A stretch of DNA of 47,179 nucleotides. It comes from Bacteroidales bacterium (GTDB lineage: Bacteria; Bacteroidota; Bacteroidia; Bacteroidales; UBA932). Numbering within the stretch: the stretch's first letter is position 1; the number at the start of each line of letters is the position of its first letter. The notes beneath the pieces are model-generated. The model worked only from the letters and a program-made list of their open reading frames with translations, ran no database searches and was not told the origin of the DNA. The stretch spans positions 1 through 47,179 of the forward strand of contig JAFSPR010000048.1 of assembly GCA_017451395.1 (NCBI GenBank), read 5' to 3'. Position numbers and translations under genes: made by a program. Below, piece by piece: positions 32,416 through 41,042 of the stretch.

Positions 32416-33975
32416 CTATTTGTTATAACCCTCGTTCTGCTGGAGGTTGGGGTTAACCATAAGGTCTGAGGTAGGGATAGGGAACAGGTTCTTGTAGTCC
32501 TCTACTGCCTGACCGTCGTGGACACCGCCCTTCCACTGCCAGATATAAGCATCGGTAGTGTACTGACCGGCACGGATGAGGTCCTGGCGGCGCCAGAGTT
32601 CAAGATAGAGTTCGCGGGCGCGCTCGTCAAGGATTTCCTGCTTGGAAGGAGTGGCGATGGCGCCAAGTCCGGCACGTGCGCGCACCTGGTTGAAGCCGGC
32701 ATAGCCGTCAACTGCGGCGCCGTTTGCTTCGCACTCGGCAGCCATCAGGAGAACGTCGGCATAACGGAATACGGGGAAGTCGATGTCAACAAAGCCATCG
32801 GCCTTGCCGGAAGTGCCGTCTGCATTCTTGTTTCTGTATTTCTGGAAGGCGTAGCCATTGGTGAACTCGCCGAAATCGGCAACATCCAGAGTCTGGCCGT
32901 CGGTCCAGAAGAGGGCGCGTTTGTCAGCGGCGGTGAACTTGCCGTAGAACTCGGGAGTGGTGCGGCAGCCGGACCAACCGGAGGAGATACCAAGTGCCGA
33001 TGCGTCCATAGAACCGCCGGTGAAGGCGAATACAAGGTAATTGGTCACGCCGTAGGACTGGGTATCGGTGCCGTCCTGCTCGATTGCGAAGATGATTTCA
33101 TCGGTGCACTCGTCGTTATCGGCAAGGAACAGATCCTGATATGCGCTGTAGATGGTTCCGTTTGCAGCGGTGTGGAGGCTGTAGCCGTCGTCCATCAGGT
33201 CCTTCACCACATTTGCGCATTCGGCCCACTTTTCAGTGCCGATATAAACCTTTGCATTGAGGTAAAGTTTAGCAAGGAGCATCTTTGCGGCGCCCTTGTC
33301 GATGTGACCGTACTCGCCGGCGCGGGCATTTGCAAGGGCGGAGTTGTCGATGATGTCCTTAAGTTCGGTCTCAAGCCAGTTGAAAAGGTCGGCGCGGGTG
33401 ATGCGCTGGGGAATCTGGCCCACCACAGAGGTTTCGTCGGCGAAAGGAACATTGCCGAAGTTGTCGATTGCGTGATAGTAACTCATTGCGCGGAGGGCGC
33501 GGGCCTCGGCAATCCACTCGTCCTTCTTGGGAAGGCTGATTGAAGTGGCCTTAGCCTGGCGGATGAACTCGTTGCACTGCGCAATCTGGAAGAACATACG
33601 TGAGTAGATGGAGTAGATAAGACCGGTATTCTGGTCCCACTGCATCTTGCAGACGTCGGGAACACCTTCATCGTTCCAACCGCAGACATACACGTCAGTG
33701 GAAAGTTCGCAGAGGTGGAAGAGGCCGCGGACATACTGGCTCATACCGCCGTCAAGACCGGAGATTGAAGGGTCTCCGTTGGGGCCGTAGTAACCGGATG
33801 TGCCGTAACCGGTATAGATACCTGCCAGGAAAGCCTCAAATGCCTCGGGGGTGTTGAGGGCTTTGTCGGCGGTGTTCTTGTTGGGGTCGATAGGAACTAC
33901 GTTCAGGTCCTTTACGCAGGAAGCGAGCACCGACACCACAGCGATTGCAGAAAGGATATATTTAAGTGATTTCAT
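32416..33975 (-). CDS. SusD-like glycan-binding outer-membrane lipoprotein
   Basis: 519 residues, lipobox VLASC, then the SusD N-terminal TPR-like helices (ALNTPEAFEAFLAGIYTGY…) and the RagB/SusD C-terminal region (VFRYADVLLMAAECEANGAA…ILDERARELYLELWRRQDLIR). It forms the lid of the SusC channel and binds the incoming oligosaccharide at the outer surface. It lies 14 bases after susC. The closest characterised partner system is the starch Sus of Bacteroides, but specificity cannot be assigned from sequence alone. Confidence 0.95.
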   Translation of the reverse strand: MKSLKYILSAIAVVSVLASCVKDLNVVPIDPNKNTADKALNTPEAFEAFLAGIYTGYGTSGYYGPNGDPSISGLDGGMSQYVRGLFHLCELSTDVYVCGWNDEGVPDVCKMQWDQNTGLIYSIYSRMFFQIAQCNEFIRQAKATSISLPKKDEWIAEARALRAMSYYHAIDNFGNVPFADETSVVGQIPQRITRADLFNWLETELKDIIDNSALANARAGEYGHIDKGAAKMLLAKLYLNAKVYIGTEKWAECANVVKDLMDDGYSLHTAANGTIYSAYQDLFLADNDECTDEIIFAIEQDGTDTQSYGVTNYLVFAFTGGSMDASALGISSGWSGCRTTPEFYGKFTAADKRALFWTDGQTLDVADFGEFTNGYAFQKYRNKNADGTSGKADGFVDIDFPVFRYADVLLMAAECEANGAAVDGYAGFNQVRARAGLGAIATPSKQEILDERARELYLELWRRQDLIRAGQYTTDAYIWQWKGGVHDGQAVEDYKNLFPIPTSDLMVNPNLQQNEGYNK

Positions 33976-33989
33976 TGCTGTATCCTCCT

Positions 33990-36980
33990 TTAGAAGTTAA
34001 ATTTGGCACCAATGACGAAGGTACGGGGCCTGGGGTAAACGGTACCGTCGATACCGCCGTAGACCTCGGGATCAATACCGGAGTACTTGGTGATAGTGCA
34101 GATATTCTGGACAGTTCCGAAGATGTTCAGGGATGCAGGACGGCTGCCGGCTATCTCGAACAGTTTGGGGAAGGTGTAACCGATTGTGAGGTTGTCCAGT
34201 TTCAGGAAGGAACCATCCTCGATGTAGTAGTCGGAGATGTACATAGCGTCGTCAAAGTTGGACTTTGTGGCCGATGCTACACGGTTGGAGACGAAGGAGT
34301 TGACCCAGAGGTCCTTGTACATTTCACTGTTGGAAGCAACGTTGTTGTAGACGTAGTTGCCAAGTGATGCGTGACCTGAGAGGGCTGCGTTCCAGTTCTT
34401 ATATGTGAAGTTGGTATTGAAACCGAAGGTGAAATCGGCCCAGGGCTTGTGGAAGAAGTGGCGGTCGCTCTCGTTGATGACGCCGTCGTTGTTCTGGTCC
34501 TTGTACTGGCCGAAGATAGGATTGCCGTTCTCATCGTACACCTGCTGGTATACATAGAAGGAACTCATAGGATAACCTACGTCGTGCTTCTGTACCCAGT
34601 TGTCGGTACCGCCGGCGATGCCGCCCGTGCGGACACCTTCCTTATTCTCGGAGGAAGCGTTCAGTTTGGTGATCTTGTTGTTGTTGTAAGCCACGTTGAA
34701 GCCGGCGGTCCAACTCATATCCTTCTTCTCGATGAGAATACCGTTGAGTTCCAGTTCGACACCAAGGTTGGTGAGGGAAGCGATATTGGTATTGAGGTAG
34801 TTGGTAAGGTTGGAAAGGGCTGCAACCTGAACGTAGGAAAGGAGGTCGTTGGTGTCACGCTTGTAGACATCCAGGTCACCGGTGAGGCGGTCGTTCCAGA
34901 AGCCGAAGTCGAAACCTACGTTGTAAGTTGTGGTGGTCTCCCATTTAAGGTCTGAGTTGTAACCCAGGGCGGTGATGGGAGTGATGGTCTGGCCGTTGAA
35001 CTGATAGAGGGAACCAAGCTGGTTGGTGTAGAAGGTTGCGAAGGTGTCATAGTAGCCACCCACATCCTGCTGACCGGTCTGACCCCAGGAAGCGCGGAGT
35101 TTCAGGGTGGACAGGACATCGAGGTTCTTCATGAAGTTCTCATTCTTGATATTCCAGCCCAGGGCCACTGAAGGGAAGAGACCCCACTTGTGATTCTGGA
35201 AACGGGAAGTACCATCCCTACGGATCGTAGCGGTGATGAGGTAACGGTCTCCGAAACTGTAGTTTGCGCGGCCGAAGAAGGAGATAAGGAAATACTCGCC
35301 CATATAGACGGAGTCGTTCAGGACATCTCCGTTGCTGAGTTTTACGGTCTTTGAGTCGCTGTCATTGTAGAAACGCTGCCAGGAATAACCGGCCATCACG
35401 TCTACGTTGTGGAGATCGGCGAAAGTCTTGTTGTAGTCGGCGTAGAGTTCCAGGGTGGTGTTCATACGGCCATAGTGGTAATCCGTGTGGGAACCGCTGC
35501 CGGACTGCTGGGTATTGTGGAAGGAAGCCTCTGAATTCTGGGCAACCTCAGTCATACCGGAACTCTTTGCCCAGTCCATACCGAGGTTGAGGTTGACGCG
35601 GAGGTCTTCGAAGCCGTGGATCTTGTAGTCAAACTGGGCATTGCCGATGAAACGGTTTGCGGTAGCGTTGTCCTGCTGCTGCTCAAGTTGTGCCACGGGG
35701 TTGGTGGTTGCCATAGTGTTCACGTCACCGCTGGTCATTCTCCAGATCCTGTAGCCGCCAAGGCCGCCTTCTGCGTCAGTTGCGTAGATGGGCTGGGTAG
35801 GGTCATAACGGAGAGCGGAACCGATGGCGCCCTGGTTTGCATACCAGTTCTTTGCAAAGGTGTACTTTCCGTTGAGGTTTACCTGCAGGTGTTTGTCAAG
35901 GAATGAAGGAGAGAGGTTGAGAGCGGCGGTAGCGCGGTTCATCTTGGAGCCCTTCAGGGTACCGTTCTGGGTGGTGAAGCCACCGGATACGCGGTAAGGA
36001 AGAGCGACAGCCTTGCCGAAATTGACATTGCCGTTGACGCTTACGTTGGCGTCCACGGTGGGGGCTGCGTGATAGATCTGCTTCTGCCAGTTGGTGTTCT
36101 CGGTGCCGAGGGCCTCAAGTGCGGCGGCGGCCATCTTGCCGTCTGCAACGCGCTGATTGATCAGTTCGCGCATCTGGTCACCGGTGAGGACATCATAGTA
36201 CTTGGCGATGGTGTTCACGGAAGTGGTGAGGTCTACGGCCACGTGAGGGATAGCGCTGGAAGCGCCGCGTGCGCCCTTCTTGGTGGTGATCACGATAACA
36301 CCGTTGGAAGCGCGGGAACCGTAGATGGCGGTTGCCGATGCATCCTTGAGGACGGTGAAACTCTCGATGTCCTCGGGGTTGATGGAGGACAGGGGATCGC
36401 TCATACCGGAGATGCCGTCATTGGAAACGGGCAGACCGTCGATGATGTACAGGGGGTCGTTGGATGCGTTCAGGGAAGCGCCGCCACGGATACGGACGGT
36501 AGCGCCAGAACCAGGCATACCGGAACCGGAAGTAACGACGACACCTGCGCTCTTGCCGCGGAGGAGGTCTGCGGGAGTTGTGATGACGCCCTTGTTGATT
36601 TCATCGGCCTTGACCGTTGAGATTGAACCTGTGAGGTCGCTCTTCTTGACGGTACCGTAACCGATGACTACAACCTCATCCAGGAAGGTGGAGTCTTCTC
36701 CGAGGGTAACCACGGCGGGAACGGCCGATGCTTTGAATGTTTGGGTTGCATAGCCGATGCAACTGATTTCCACAGTAGCATCTGCACTGGAAACGGTGAG
36801 GAGGAAGTCGCCGTCAAGTCCTGTGGAGACACCGTTGGTGGTGCCAACCTCAAGGACCGTGGCTCCGATAACGGGGCCCATGGCGTCTTCTACCACACCT
36901 TTAACCTGGTACTTGCCCTGGGCAAATACGGTAACGCAGGCTGTCAGTAGCACTGCGATTGCGGTTAAAATCCTTTTCAT
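33990..36980 (-). CDS. SusC-like TonB-dependent transporter
   Basis: 996 residues with a signal peptide (ending VFAQG). An N-terminal carboxypeptidase-D-like extension follows (KYQVKGVVEDAMGPVIGATV), then the SusC TonB box and plug beginning VVIGYGTVKKSDLTGSIS, VRIRGGASLNASNDPLYIIDGLP, and a C-terminal 22-strand barrel ending in Phe. It imports oligosaccharides across the outer membrane, powered by TonB. There is no extra STN domain, so signalling through an ECF sigma factor is not expected. It is 20 bases after the MFS gene and continues that transcript. Confidence 0.96.
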   Translation of the reverse strand: MKRILTAIAVLLTACVTVFAQGKYQVKGVVEDAMGPVIGATVLEVGTTNGVSTGLDGDFLLTVSSADATVEISCIGYATQTFKASAVPAVVTLGEDSTFLDEVVVIGYGTVKKSDLTGSISTVKADEINKGVITTPADLLRGKSAGVVVTSGSGMPGSGATVRIRGGASLNASNDPLYIIDGLPVSNDGISGMSDPLSSINPEDIESFTVLKDASATAIYGSRASNGVIVITTKKGARGASSAIPHVAVDLTTSVNTIAKYYDVLTGDQMRELINQRVADGKMAAAALEALGTENTNWQKQIYHAAPTVDANVSVNGNVNFGKAVALPYRVSGGFTTQNGTLKGSKMNRATAALNLSPSFLDKHLQVNLNGKYTFAKNWYANQGAIGSALRYDPTQPIYATDAEGGLGGYRIWRMTSGDVNTMATTNPVAQLEQQQDNATANRFIGNAQFDYKIHGFEDLRVNLNLGMDWAKSSGMTEVAQNSEASFHNTQQSGSGSHTDYHYGRMNTTLELYADYNKTFADLHNVDVMAGYSWQRFYNDSDSKTVKLSNGDVLNDSVYMGEYFLISFFGRANYSFGDRYLITATIRRDGTSRFQNHKWGLFPSVALGWNIKNENFMKNLDVLSTLKLRASWGQTGQQDVGGYYDTFATFYTNQLGSLYQFNGQTITPITALGYNSDLKWETTTTYNVGFDFGFWNDRLTGDLDVYKRDTNDLLSYVQVAALSNLTNYLNTNIASLTNLGVELELNGILIEKKDMSWTAGFNVAYNNNKITKLNASSENKEGVRTGGIAGGTDNWVQKHDVGYPMSSFYVYQQVYDENGNPIFGQYKDQNNDGVINESDRHFFHKPWADFTFGFNTNFTYKNWNAALSGHASLGNYVYNNVASNSEMYKDLWVNSFVSNRVASATKSNFDDAMYISDYYIEDGSFLKLDNLTIGYTFPKLFEIAGSRPASLNIFGTVQNICTITKYSGIDPEVYGGIDGTVYPRPRTFVIGAKFNF

Positions 36981-37000
36981 TAGTGTGATTATTGGTTAAT

Positions 37001-38338
37001 TTATTTGGTTTTGATAAAATGTACGGAGAGGGCTCCCAGCACCAGGAACACGCCGGCGGTAAGGAGCATTGCGGGCTGTGAGCCCACCAGTGAGATAACT
37101 GCGCCGCCGGTTGCAGCCGCCACAATCTGGGGCAGGCATATGGTGCAGTTGAAAAGGCCCAGGTAACTGCCCATATAGGGACTTCCCTCCAGGGCGTTGG
37201 TGAGGAGGGTAAAGGGCAGGGCAAGCATTGCGGCCCAGGCGAAGCCGATAAGGAAGTAACTTCCGAAGAGCACCCACTGGTTGTGGACGAACATAATGGA
37301 AGCGAAGCCCACGGCGCCGAGGAGGAGGCTCACCACATAGGAGAGTTTGATGCTCTTGAAGCGGGGAAGGATTGCGGCCCACACAAGTGAACCAACGGCC
37401 TGGACGGCGAACACCACGCCAACCCAGTTGCCTGCGGCCTGGAAGCCTTCCGTTGCGGCGGCTCCGGCCGAAGTCATATCCACGCCCCAGCAGTTTGCGG
37501 CGATGGCCCCGTTACTGTAAGTCCACATATAGAGGAAGGCGCTCCAGCAGAAGAACTGCACAAGACCAACGGTCCAGAAGGTCTTAGGAGCTTTGAAAAG
37601 CAGTTTCACAAGGCCCTCGGAGGGGGTGTCGGCCTTCTTCTCAAGGTCAATTCCGTGGAATTCCGCGTACTCCTTGGGAGGCATCTCCTTCACGCGTGCG
37701 AACGTGTACACCACGCAAAGAATAAGGATGGCGGCGCCGATGTAGAAACTCCAGACCACTGACGGAGGGATTACGCCTTCCGGGGCGGTGTTTGCAAGGC
37801 CGATCCAGGTGAAGAAGATAGGGAAAAGGTATCCCACAAGTGAGCCGGCGTTGCACAGGAAACTCTGGATGGAGTAGGCCTGGGTCTTCTGTTTCTCGTT
37901 CACCATATCTCCCACCATCATCTTGAAGGGCTGCATGGCCATATTGATGGAGGTGTCAAGGAAAATGAGGGAGAAAAGCCCGAACCACATTGCCATATTG
38001 AGGCCCAGGAACAGGCGGGCCGGGAAGTTGAAGGAACCGGCGTTTGGAAGGAGCAGCATCACGGCCACAGCGATAAGGGCGCCCACGATGAGGTAGGGCT
38101 TGCGGCGTCCCATACGGTTCCAGGTACGGTCACTGTATTTTCCGACGAGGGGCTGGACTATCATTCCCATAAGCGGGGGAAGGATCCAGAAGAAACTGAG
38201 TTGATGTGGATCCGCGCCGAGTGTGGCGAAGATACGGCTGATGTTGGCGCTCTGAAGGGCATATGCAATCTGCACGCCGAAAAAGCCAAAGCTCAGGTCC
38301 ACCAGCTGGCGGAAAGTCAAATCACGTTTTAGAGACAT
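37001..38338 (-). CDS. MFS transporter of the SLC45/GPH disaccharide type
   Basis: 445 residues with about 12 membrane helices. The N-terminal DLSFGFFGVQIAYALQSANISRIFATLGADPHQLSFFW and the motif QPLVGKYSDRTWNRMGRRKPYLIVG resemble inner-membrane alpha-glucoside/sucrose carriers found in Bacteroidetes starch loci. It would carry maltose or short maltodextrins from periplasm to cytosol. It is the first gene of the PUL transcript, starting from the promoter at 38373-38380 beside a perfect palindrome. Confidence 0.88.
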   Translation of the reverse strand: MSLKRDLTFRQLVDLSFGFFGVQIAYALQSANISRIFATLGADPHQLSFFWILPPLMGMIVQPLVGKYSDRTWNRMGRRKPYLIVGALIAVAVMLLLPNAGSFNFPARLFLGLNMAMWFGLFSLIFLDTSINMAMQPFKMMVGDMVNEKQKTQAYSIQSFLCNAGSLVGYLFPIFFTWIGLANTAPEGVIPPSVVWSFYIGAAILILCVVYTFARVKEMPPKEYAEFHGIDLEKKADTPSEGLVKLLFKAPKTFWTVGLVQFFCWSAFLYMWTYSNGAIAANCWGVDMTSAGAAATEGFQAAGNWVGVVFAVQAVGSLVWAAILPRFKSIKLSYVVSLLLGAVGFASIMFVHNQWVLFGSYFLIGFAWAAMLALPFTLLTNALEGSPYMGSYLGLFNCTICLPQIVAAATGGAVISLVGSQPAMLLTAGVFLVLGALSVHFIKTK

Positions 38339-38372
38339 CTCTGTTACTAGTTTTAGCCTAAAAATGCATCTG

Positions 38373-38401
38373 CAAATTTAGTATTTATAATTTATTATAA
38401 A
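38373..38401 (-). promoter_or_regulatory. PUL promoter with adjacent 18-bp palindromic operator
   Basis: Minus-strand -7 box TAAATTTG at 38373-38380. Three bases upstream is the perfect palindrome TTTATAATTTATTATAAA (38384-38401), occupying the -13 to -33 zone where a repressor or activator would contact RNA polymerase. No TTG is seen at -33, consistent with activator dependence. Confidence 0.6.
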
Positions 38402-38438
38402 CCATTCCCGGCACCGCTGTTTTCTCCGAATGGATATT

Positions 38439-38471
38439 ATTTTGTGACGAACGGATTTTTCACTAACTTAG
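38439..38471 (+). promoter_or_regulatory. Histidine kinase promoter region with ATTTTGTGACGAACG box
   Basis: The box at 38439-38453 matches 14 of 15 bases at 18473-18487 in front of the LytTR gene. A near-consensus -7 box, TAACTTAG, is at 38464-38471, with ATG at 38476, so the leader is very short. Confidence 0.5.
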
Positions 38472-38475
38472 CGGT

Positions 38476-39657
38476 ATGAAAAAGGTCTCCACAAACTGGC
38501 TTATCCACGGCTTTGCGCTGCTTCACGCGCTGAGCACCATATCCTGCACCCTGCTGGACTTGAAGGACAGCCTGCTCCTGACGGTCCTTACAATGACTAT
38601 GACCGTCCTTATCTGCTACCGGGAAAAACTCACGGTGGAGATCACCATAGCCTCAATAGTCCTGGTGAACATCCTGGGCTTTCTCCTCGGCAACCTTGTG
38701 GCGCTTTTCGTCTTTGACCAGTTCCCTCCCATATGGCAGCACTCGCTGTCCACGCTCATAGTCACGGAACTGCTGGGATGGGGCCTGTACGGCTTTGCCA
38801 ACATCTTCCAGAAGGAAGGATCGGCCGAATATGAGAGGGCGCAGTCCTGGGAGAAGCATAAGATCCTACTCATCAGCGTCATAGCCATCATCCTGGGCCT
38901 CAGGTACTATCTGGCCGATACCTATACCGGCAACATCTTCAAGGACTCCACCGTGGTGAGCCTCCTTGTGGTTGCAACGGTGTTCGCATTCACATATATG
39001 GTCACAGTGGCCATCAGGATGCAGAGGGAGGCAACCCGCCAGAGAACCCGCCGCCACCAGGCGGAATTCCGGTATATGACCCTCAAGCACCAGGTAAATC
39101 CGCACTTCCTGTTCAACAGCCTCAACGTACTGGATTCCATAGTCCAGGACGGCAGCCGTGAGGAAGCCAGCGAGTATATTCACAAGATGGCCACCATCTA
39201 CCGGTATCTTGTAAAACAGGAGGGAGAGAGGCTGGTTCCCATTGAGGAGGAGGTTGAATTCACCAGAAATTACAGGGAACTTATGCAGATCCGCTTCCCG
39301 GAAGGCCTTACGTTCATAAACCACGGCATTCCGGACAATCCCCCCCACGGCTACATAGTCCCCTGCACGCTGCAGCTTCTGCTGGAAAATGCGCTCAAGC
39401 ACAACGCCTTTTCGGCGTCGGATCCCCTGGTGATAGAGGTGACTACGGACGGAAAGAGCATTTCAATGGAAAACACCCTCAGGCCAAAGGCATTCACAAC
39501 ACCGTCAACGGGTATCGGCCTTCAGTATATCCGGAATCAGTACCGTGACCTTGCGGGCGCTGAGATTCAAGTGGTTAAGACCAACACCCACTTCAAGGTC
39601 ACCCTCCCTATTTTGCCCTGTCACAATAAATTAGTAACTTTGCCCCCAGACAGATAA
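38476..39657 (+). CDS. LytS-type sensor histidine kinase (His_kinase family)
   Basis: 393 residues. The N-terminal half has five to six hydrophobic helices (to about 180) with no recognisable extracellular domain. Then come a short coiled linker rich in Arg and Gln, the LytS/YehU-type phospho-acceptor region FRYMTLKHQVNPHFLFNSLN, and an ATPase domain with LLENALKHN and GIGLQYIRNQY. It should phosphorylate the response regulator encoded four bases downstream. It reads divergently from the PUL and may control it. Confidence 0.92.
   Translation: MKKVSTNWLIHGFALLHALSTISCTLLDLKDSLLLTVLTMTMTVLICYREKLTVEITIASIVLVNILGFLLGNLVALFVFDQFPPIWQHSLSTLIVTELLGWGLYGFANIFQKEGSAEYERAQSWEKHKILLISVIAIILGLRYYLADTYTGNIFKDSTVVSLLVVATVFAFTYMVTVAIRMQREATRQRTRRHQAEFRYMTLKHQVNPHFLFNSLNVLDSIVQDGSREEASEYIHKMATIYRYLVKQEGERLVPIEEEVEFTRNYRELMQIRFPEGLTFINHGIPDNPPHGYIVPCTLQLLLENALKHNAFSASDPLVIEVTTDGKSISMENTLRPKAFTTPSTGIGLQYIRNQYRDLAGAEIQVVKTNTHFKVTLPILPCHNKLVTLPPDR
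39612..39642 (+). promoter_or_regulatory. Internal promoter for the response regulator (TTTG-N19-TAACTTTG)
   Basis: TTTG 39612-39615 and TAACTTTG 39635-39642, inside the last codons of the kinase gene and 20 bases before the regulator ATG. The regulator can therefore be made without the kinase. Confidence 0.6.
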
Positions 39658-39661
39658 ACTT

Positions 39662-40408
39662 ATGAGAGCGCTCATTATAGAAGACGAGGCCCGCGCCCGT
39701 GAACATATGAAAAACCTCCTTGCGCAGCACTTCCCCTCAACGGAGGTCGCCGGCGCCGTTGGATCCGTCAGTGATGCCGTCCAGTGGCTTCTTTCAAATC
39801 CGGATCCGGATGTAATCTTTATGGATGTGGAACTGACCGACGGAATCAGTTTCGACATATTCAACAAGATAGAGATCAAGTCCCCGGTCATCGTCACCAC
39901 CGCATATGACCAGTACGCCATCCAGGCGTTCGAGGTAAATGCCGTGGACTATCTCCTCAAGCCCATCGAGATAAAGGATCTGCAGCGCGCAATGGCGCGT
40001 ATCGCTTCCGGAGAGGCCAAGGCTCCATCGGCCGATGCAGTCCGCAGCCTTATGGACCAGGCCCGCAAGGAGAAGTTCCTCATCCGCCTCAATGACCGGA
40101 TAGTTCCCGTACGCGTAGCCGATATAGCATATTTCTACTCGGAGGACAAAAACACCTATATGGTAACCGTAAGCGGCACGTCCTACGTGCTGGACGACAG
40201 CCTGGACGCCCTTGTGGAAAGCCTTGACCCCCAGTCCTTCTTCCGCATCTCACGCAGTTGCATCATCTCGGAAAAAGCCATTGACAGCATCTCCAAACTG
40301 ATGGGCGGGCGGCTCCGCATCAGCGTGCAGCCCGGCATCGCAGCCCTCACGGACTTCACCGTCTCCCGCGCCCGCGTGGAAGGCTTTATGAAGTGGCTGG
40401 AGAAATAG
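39662..40408 (+). CDS. LytTR-family response regulator
   Basis: 248 residues. The receiver domain (1-120) has acidic pocket EDE at 7-9, phospho-acceptor Asp55 in IFMDVEL, and the conserved Lys in DYLLKPI. The LytTR DNA-binding domain is at about 145-245 (IRLNDRIVPVRVADIAYFYSEDKNTYMVT…FFRISRSCIIS). Partner of the adjacent LytS-type kinase. LytTR proteins bind direct repeats, and a shared ATTTTGTGACGAA box in front of both LytTR-linked transcription units is a candidate site. It probably regulates its own operon and perhaps the divergent PUL. Confidence 0.94.
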   Translation: MRALIIEDEARAREHMKNLLAQHFPSTEVAGAVGSVSDAVQWLLSNPDPDVIFMDVELTDGISFDIFNKIEIKSPVIVTTAYDQYAIQAFEVNAVDYLLKPIEIKDLQRAMARIASGEAKAPSADAVRSLMDQARKEKFLIRLNDRIVPVRVADIAYFYSEDKNTYMVTVSGTSYVLDDSLDALVESLDPQSFFRISRSCIISEKAIDSISKLMGGRLRISVQPGIAALTDFTVSRARVEGFMKWLEK

Positions 40409-40437
40409 TCTCCCCCCCGCCGCGTAATGCCGACGCG

Positions 40438-40543
40438 GTGGAGGCCAACCCGTTAATTATCAGTTATTTACAGAATTATTTGGGATTATTTCTTTTCCCA
40501 AACGATTCTGTAAATTATTGCATATCAATCATTTAACCTCCAC
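40438..40543. repeat. 106-bp centred palindromic intergenic element, copy C
   Basis: GTGGAGG (40438-40444) and CCTCCAC (40537-40543) bound TTACAGAAT (40468-40476) / ATTCTGTAA (40505-40513) and an inner TTTGGGA/TCCCAAA. It aligns base for base with copy A. A G-C pair of copy A's stem is an A-T pair here, so the fold is conserved while the sequence drifts. Confidence 0.8.
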
Positions 40544-40562
40544 CCGCCTCCGCGCTATGTTT

Positions 40563-40570
40563 TATCTTTG
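40563..40570 (+). promoter_or_regulatory. -7 promoter box (TATCTTTG) for the HRDC gene
   Basis: Exact TAnnTTTG, 19 bases before ATG 40590. It decides the start, because the earlier in-frame ATG (40557) overlaps the box. Confidence 0.6.
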
Positions 40571-40589
40571 CGTAAAACTTTTTGAAGTT

Positions 40590-41042
40590 ATGGAAGAACT
40601 ATTTTACGCAATTATCACGGAGGACGGGAGTGTCCAGGTGATGACGGATTATGAATCCCCGGAAGCGGCATCCGGAAAAAGGGCCGTAATTGACCGTAAC
40701 AGTTTCCTTTTCCAGAGCCTTGTGAGCGCGCTCAGGGACGCTCGGCCGGAGTGCCTTTACGTAATTCAGCTTCTGGAAGCGGCACGGCGTGAAGCCAGGT
40801 ATGACTGCGCTCATCTGCACCCGGAACTGGAGACGGCGCTGTCCCGCTGGAGAAGGATGAGGGCCGATTCCCTTGGCTACTCCCCCTTTGTGGTCCTCCA
40901 TCAGGGAGTGCTCCTGAAGATTGCCGATGCAGCCCCTCAGACAGAGGAGGAACTTCTGGCCATACCGGGGTTCAGCCAGGGAAAAATGGAAAAGTACGGG
41001 GAAGAAATCCTTGCCCTTACAAGGACGGTCAATCCAGTTTGA
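40590..41042 (+). CDS. Stand-alone HRDC-domain protein
   Basis: 150 residues. The C-terminal half (about 80-148) is an HRDC domain, the helicase/RNase D nucleic-acid-binding fold: [25 protein letters not shown], then [26 protein letters not shown], matching the RecQ C-terminus closely. No helicase or nuclease domain accompanies it. The first 75 residues are unrecognised ([18 protein letters not shown]…). It probably binds DNA or RNA in the cytosol as an accessory factor. The tail overlaps the end of lepA by 14 bases, convergently. Confidence 0.8.
   Translation: MEELFYAIITEDGSVQVMTDYESPEAASGKRAVIDRNSFLFQSLVSALRDARPECLYVIQLLEAARREARYDCAHLHPELETALSRWRRMRADSLGYSPFVVLHQGVLLKIADAAPQTEEELLAIPGFSQGKMEKYGEEILALTRTVNPV

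Noticed and set aside
32518-33543. A 341-codon plus-strand frame opposite susD
   Set aside because: A shadow of the SusD coding sequence, with no signal, motif or start context.
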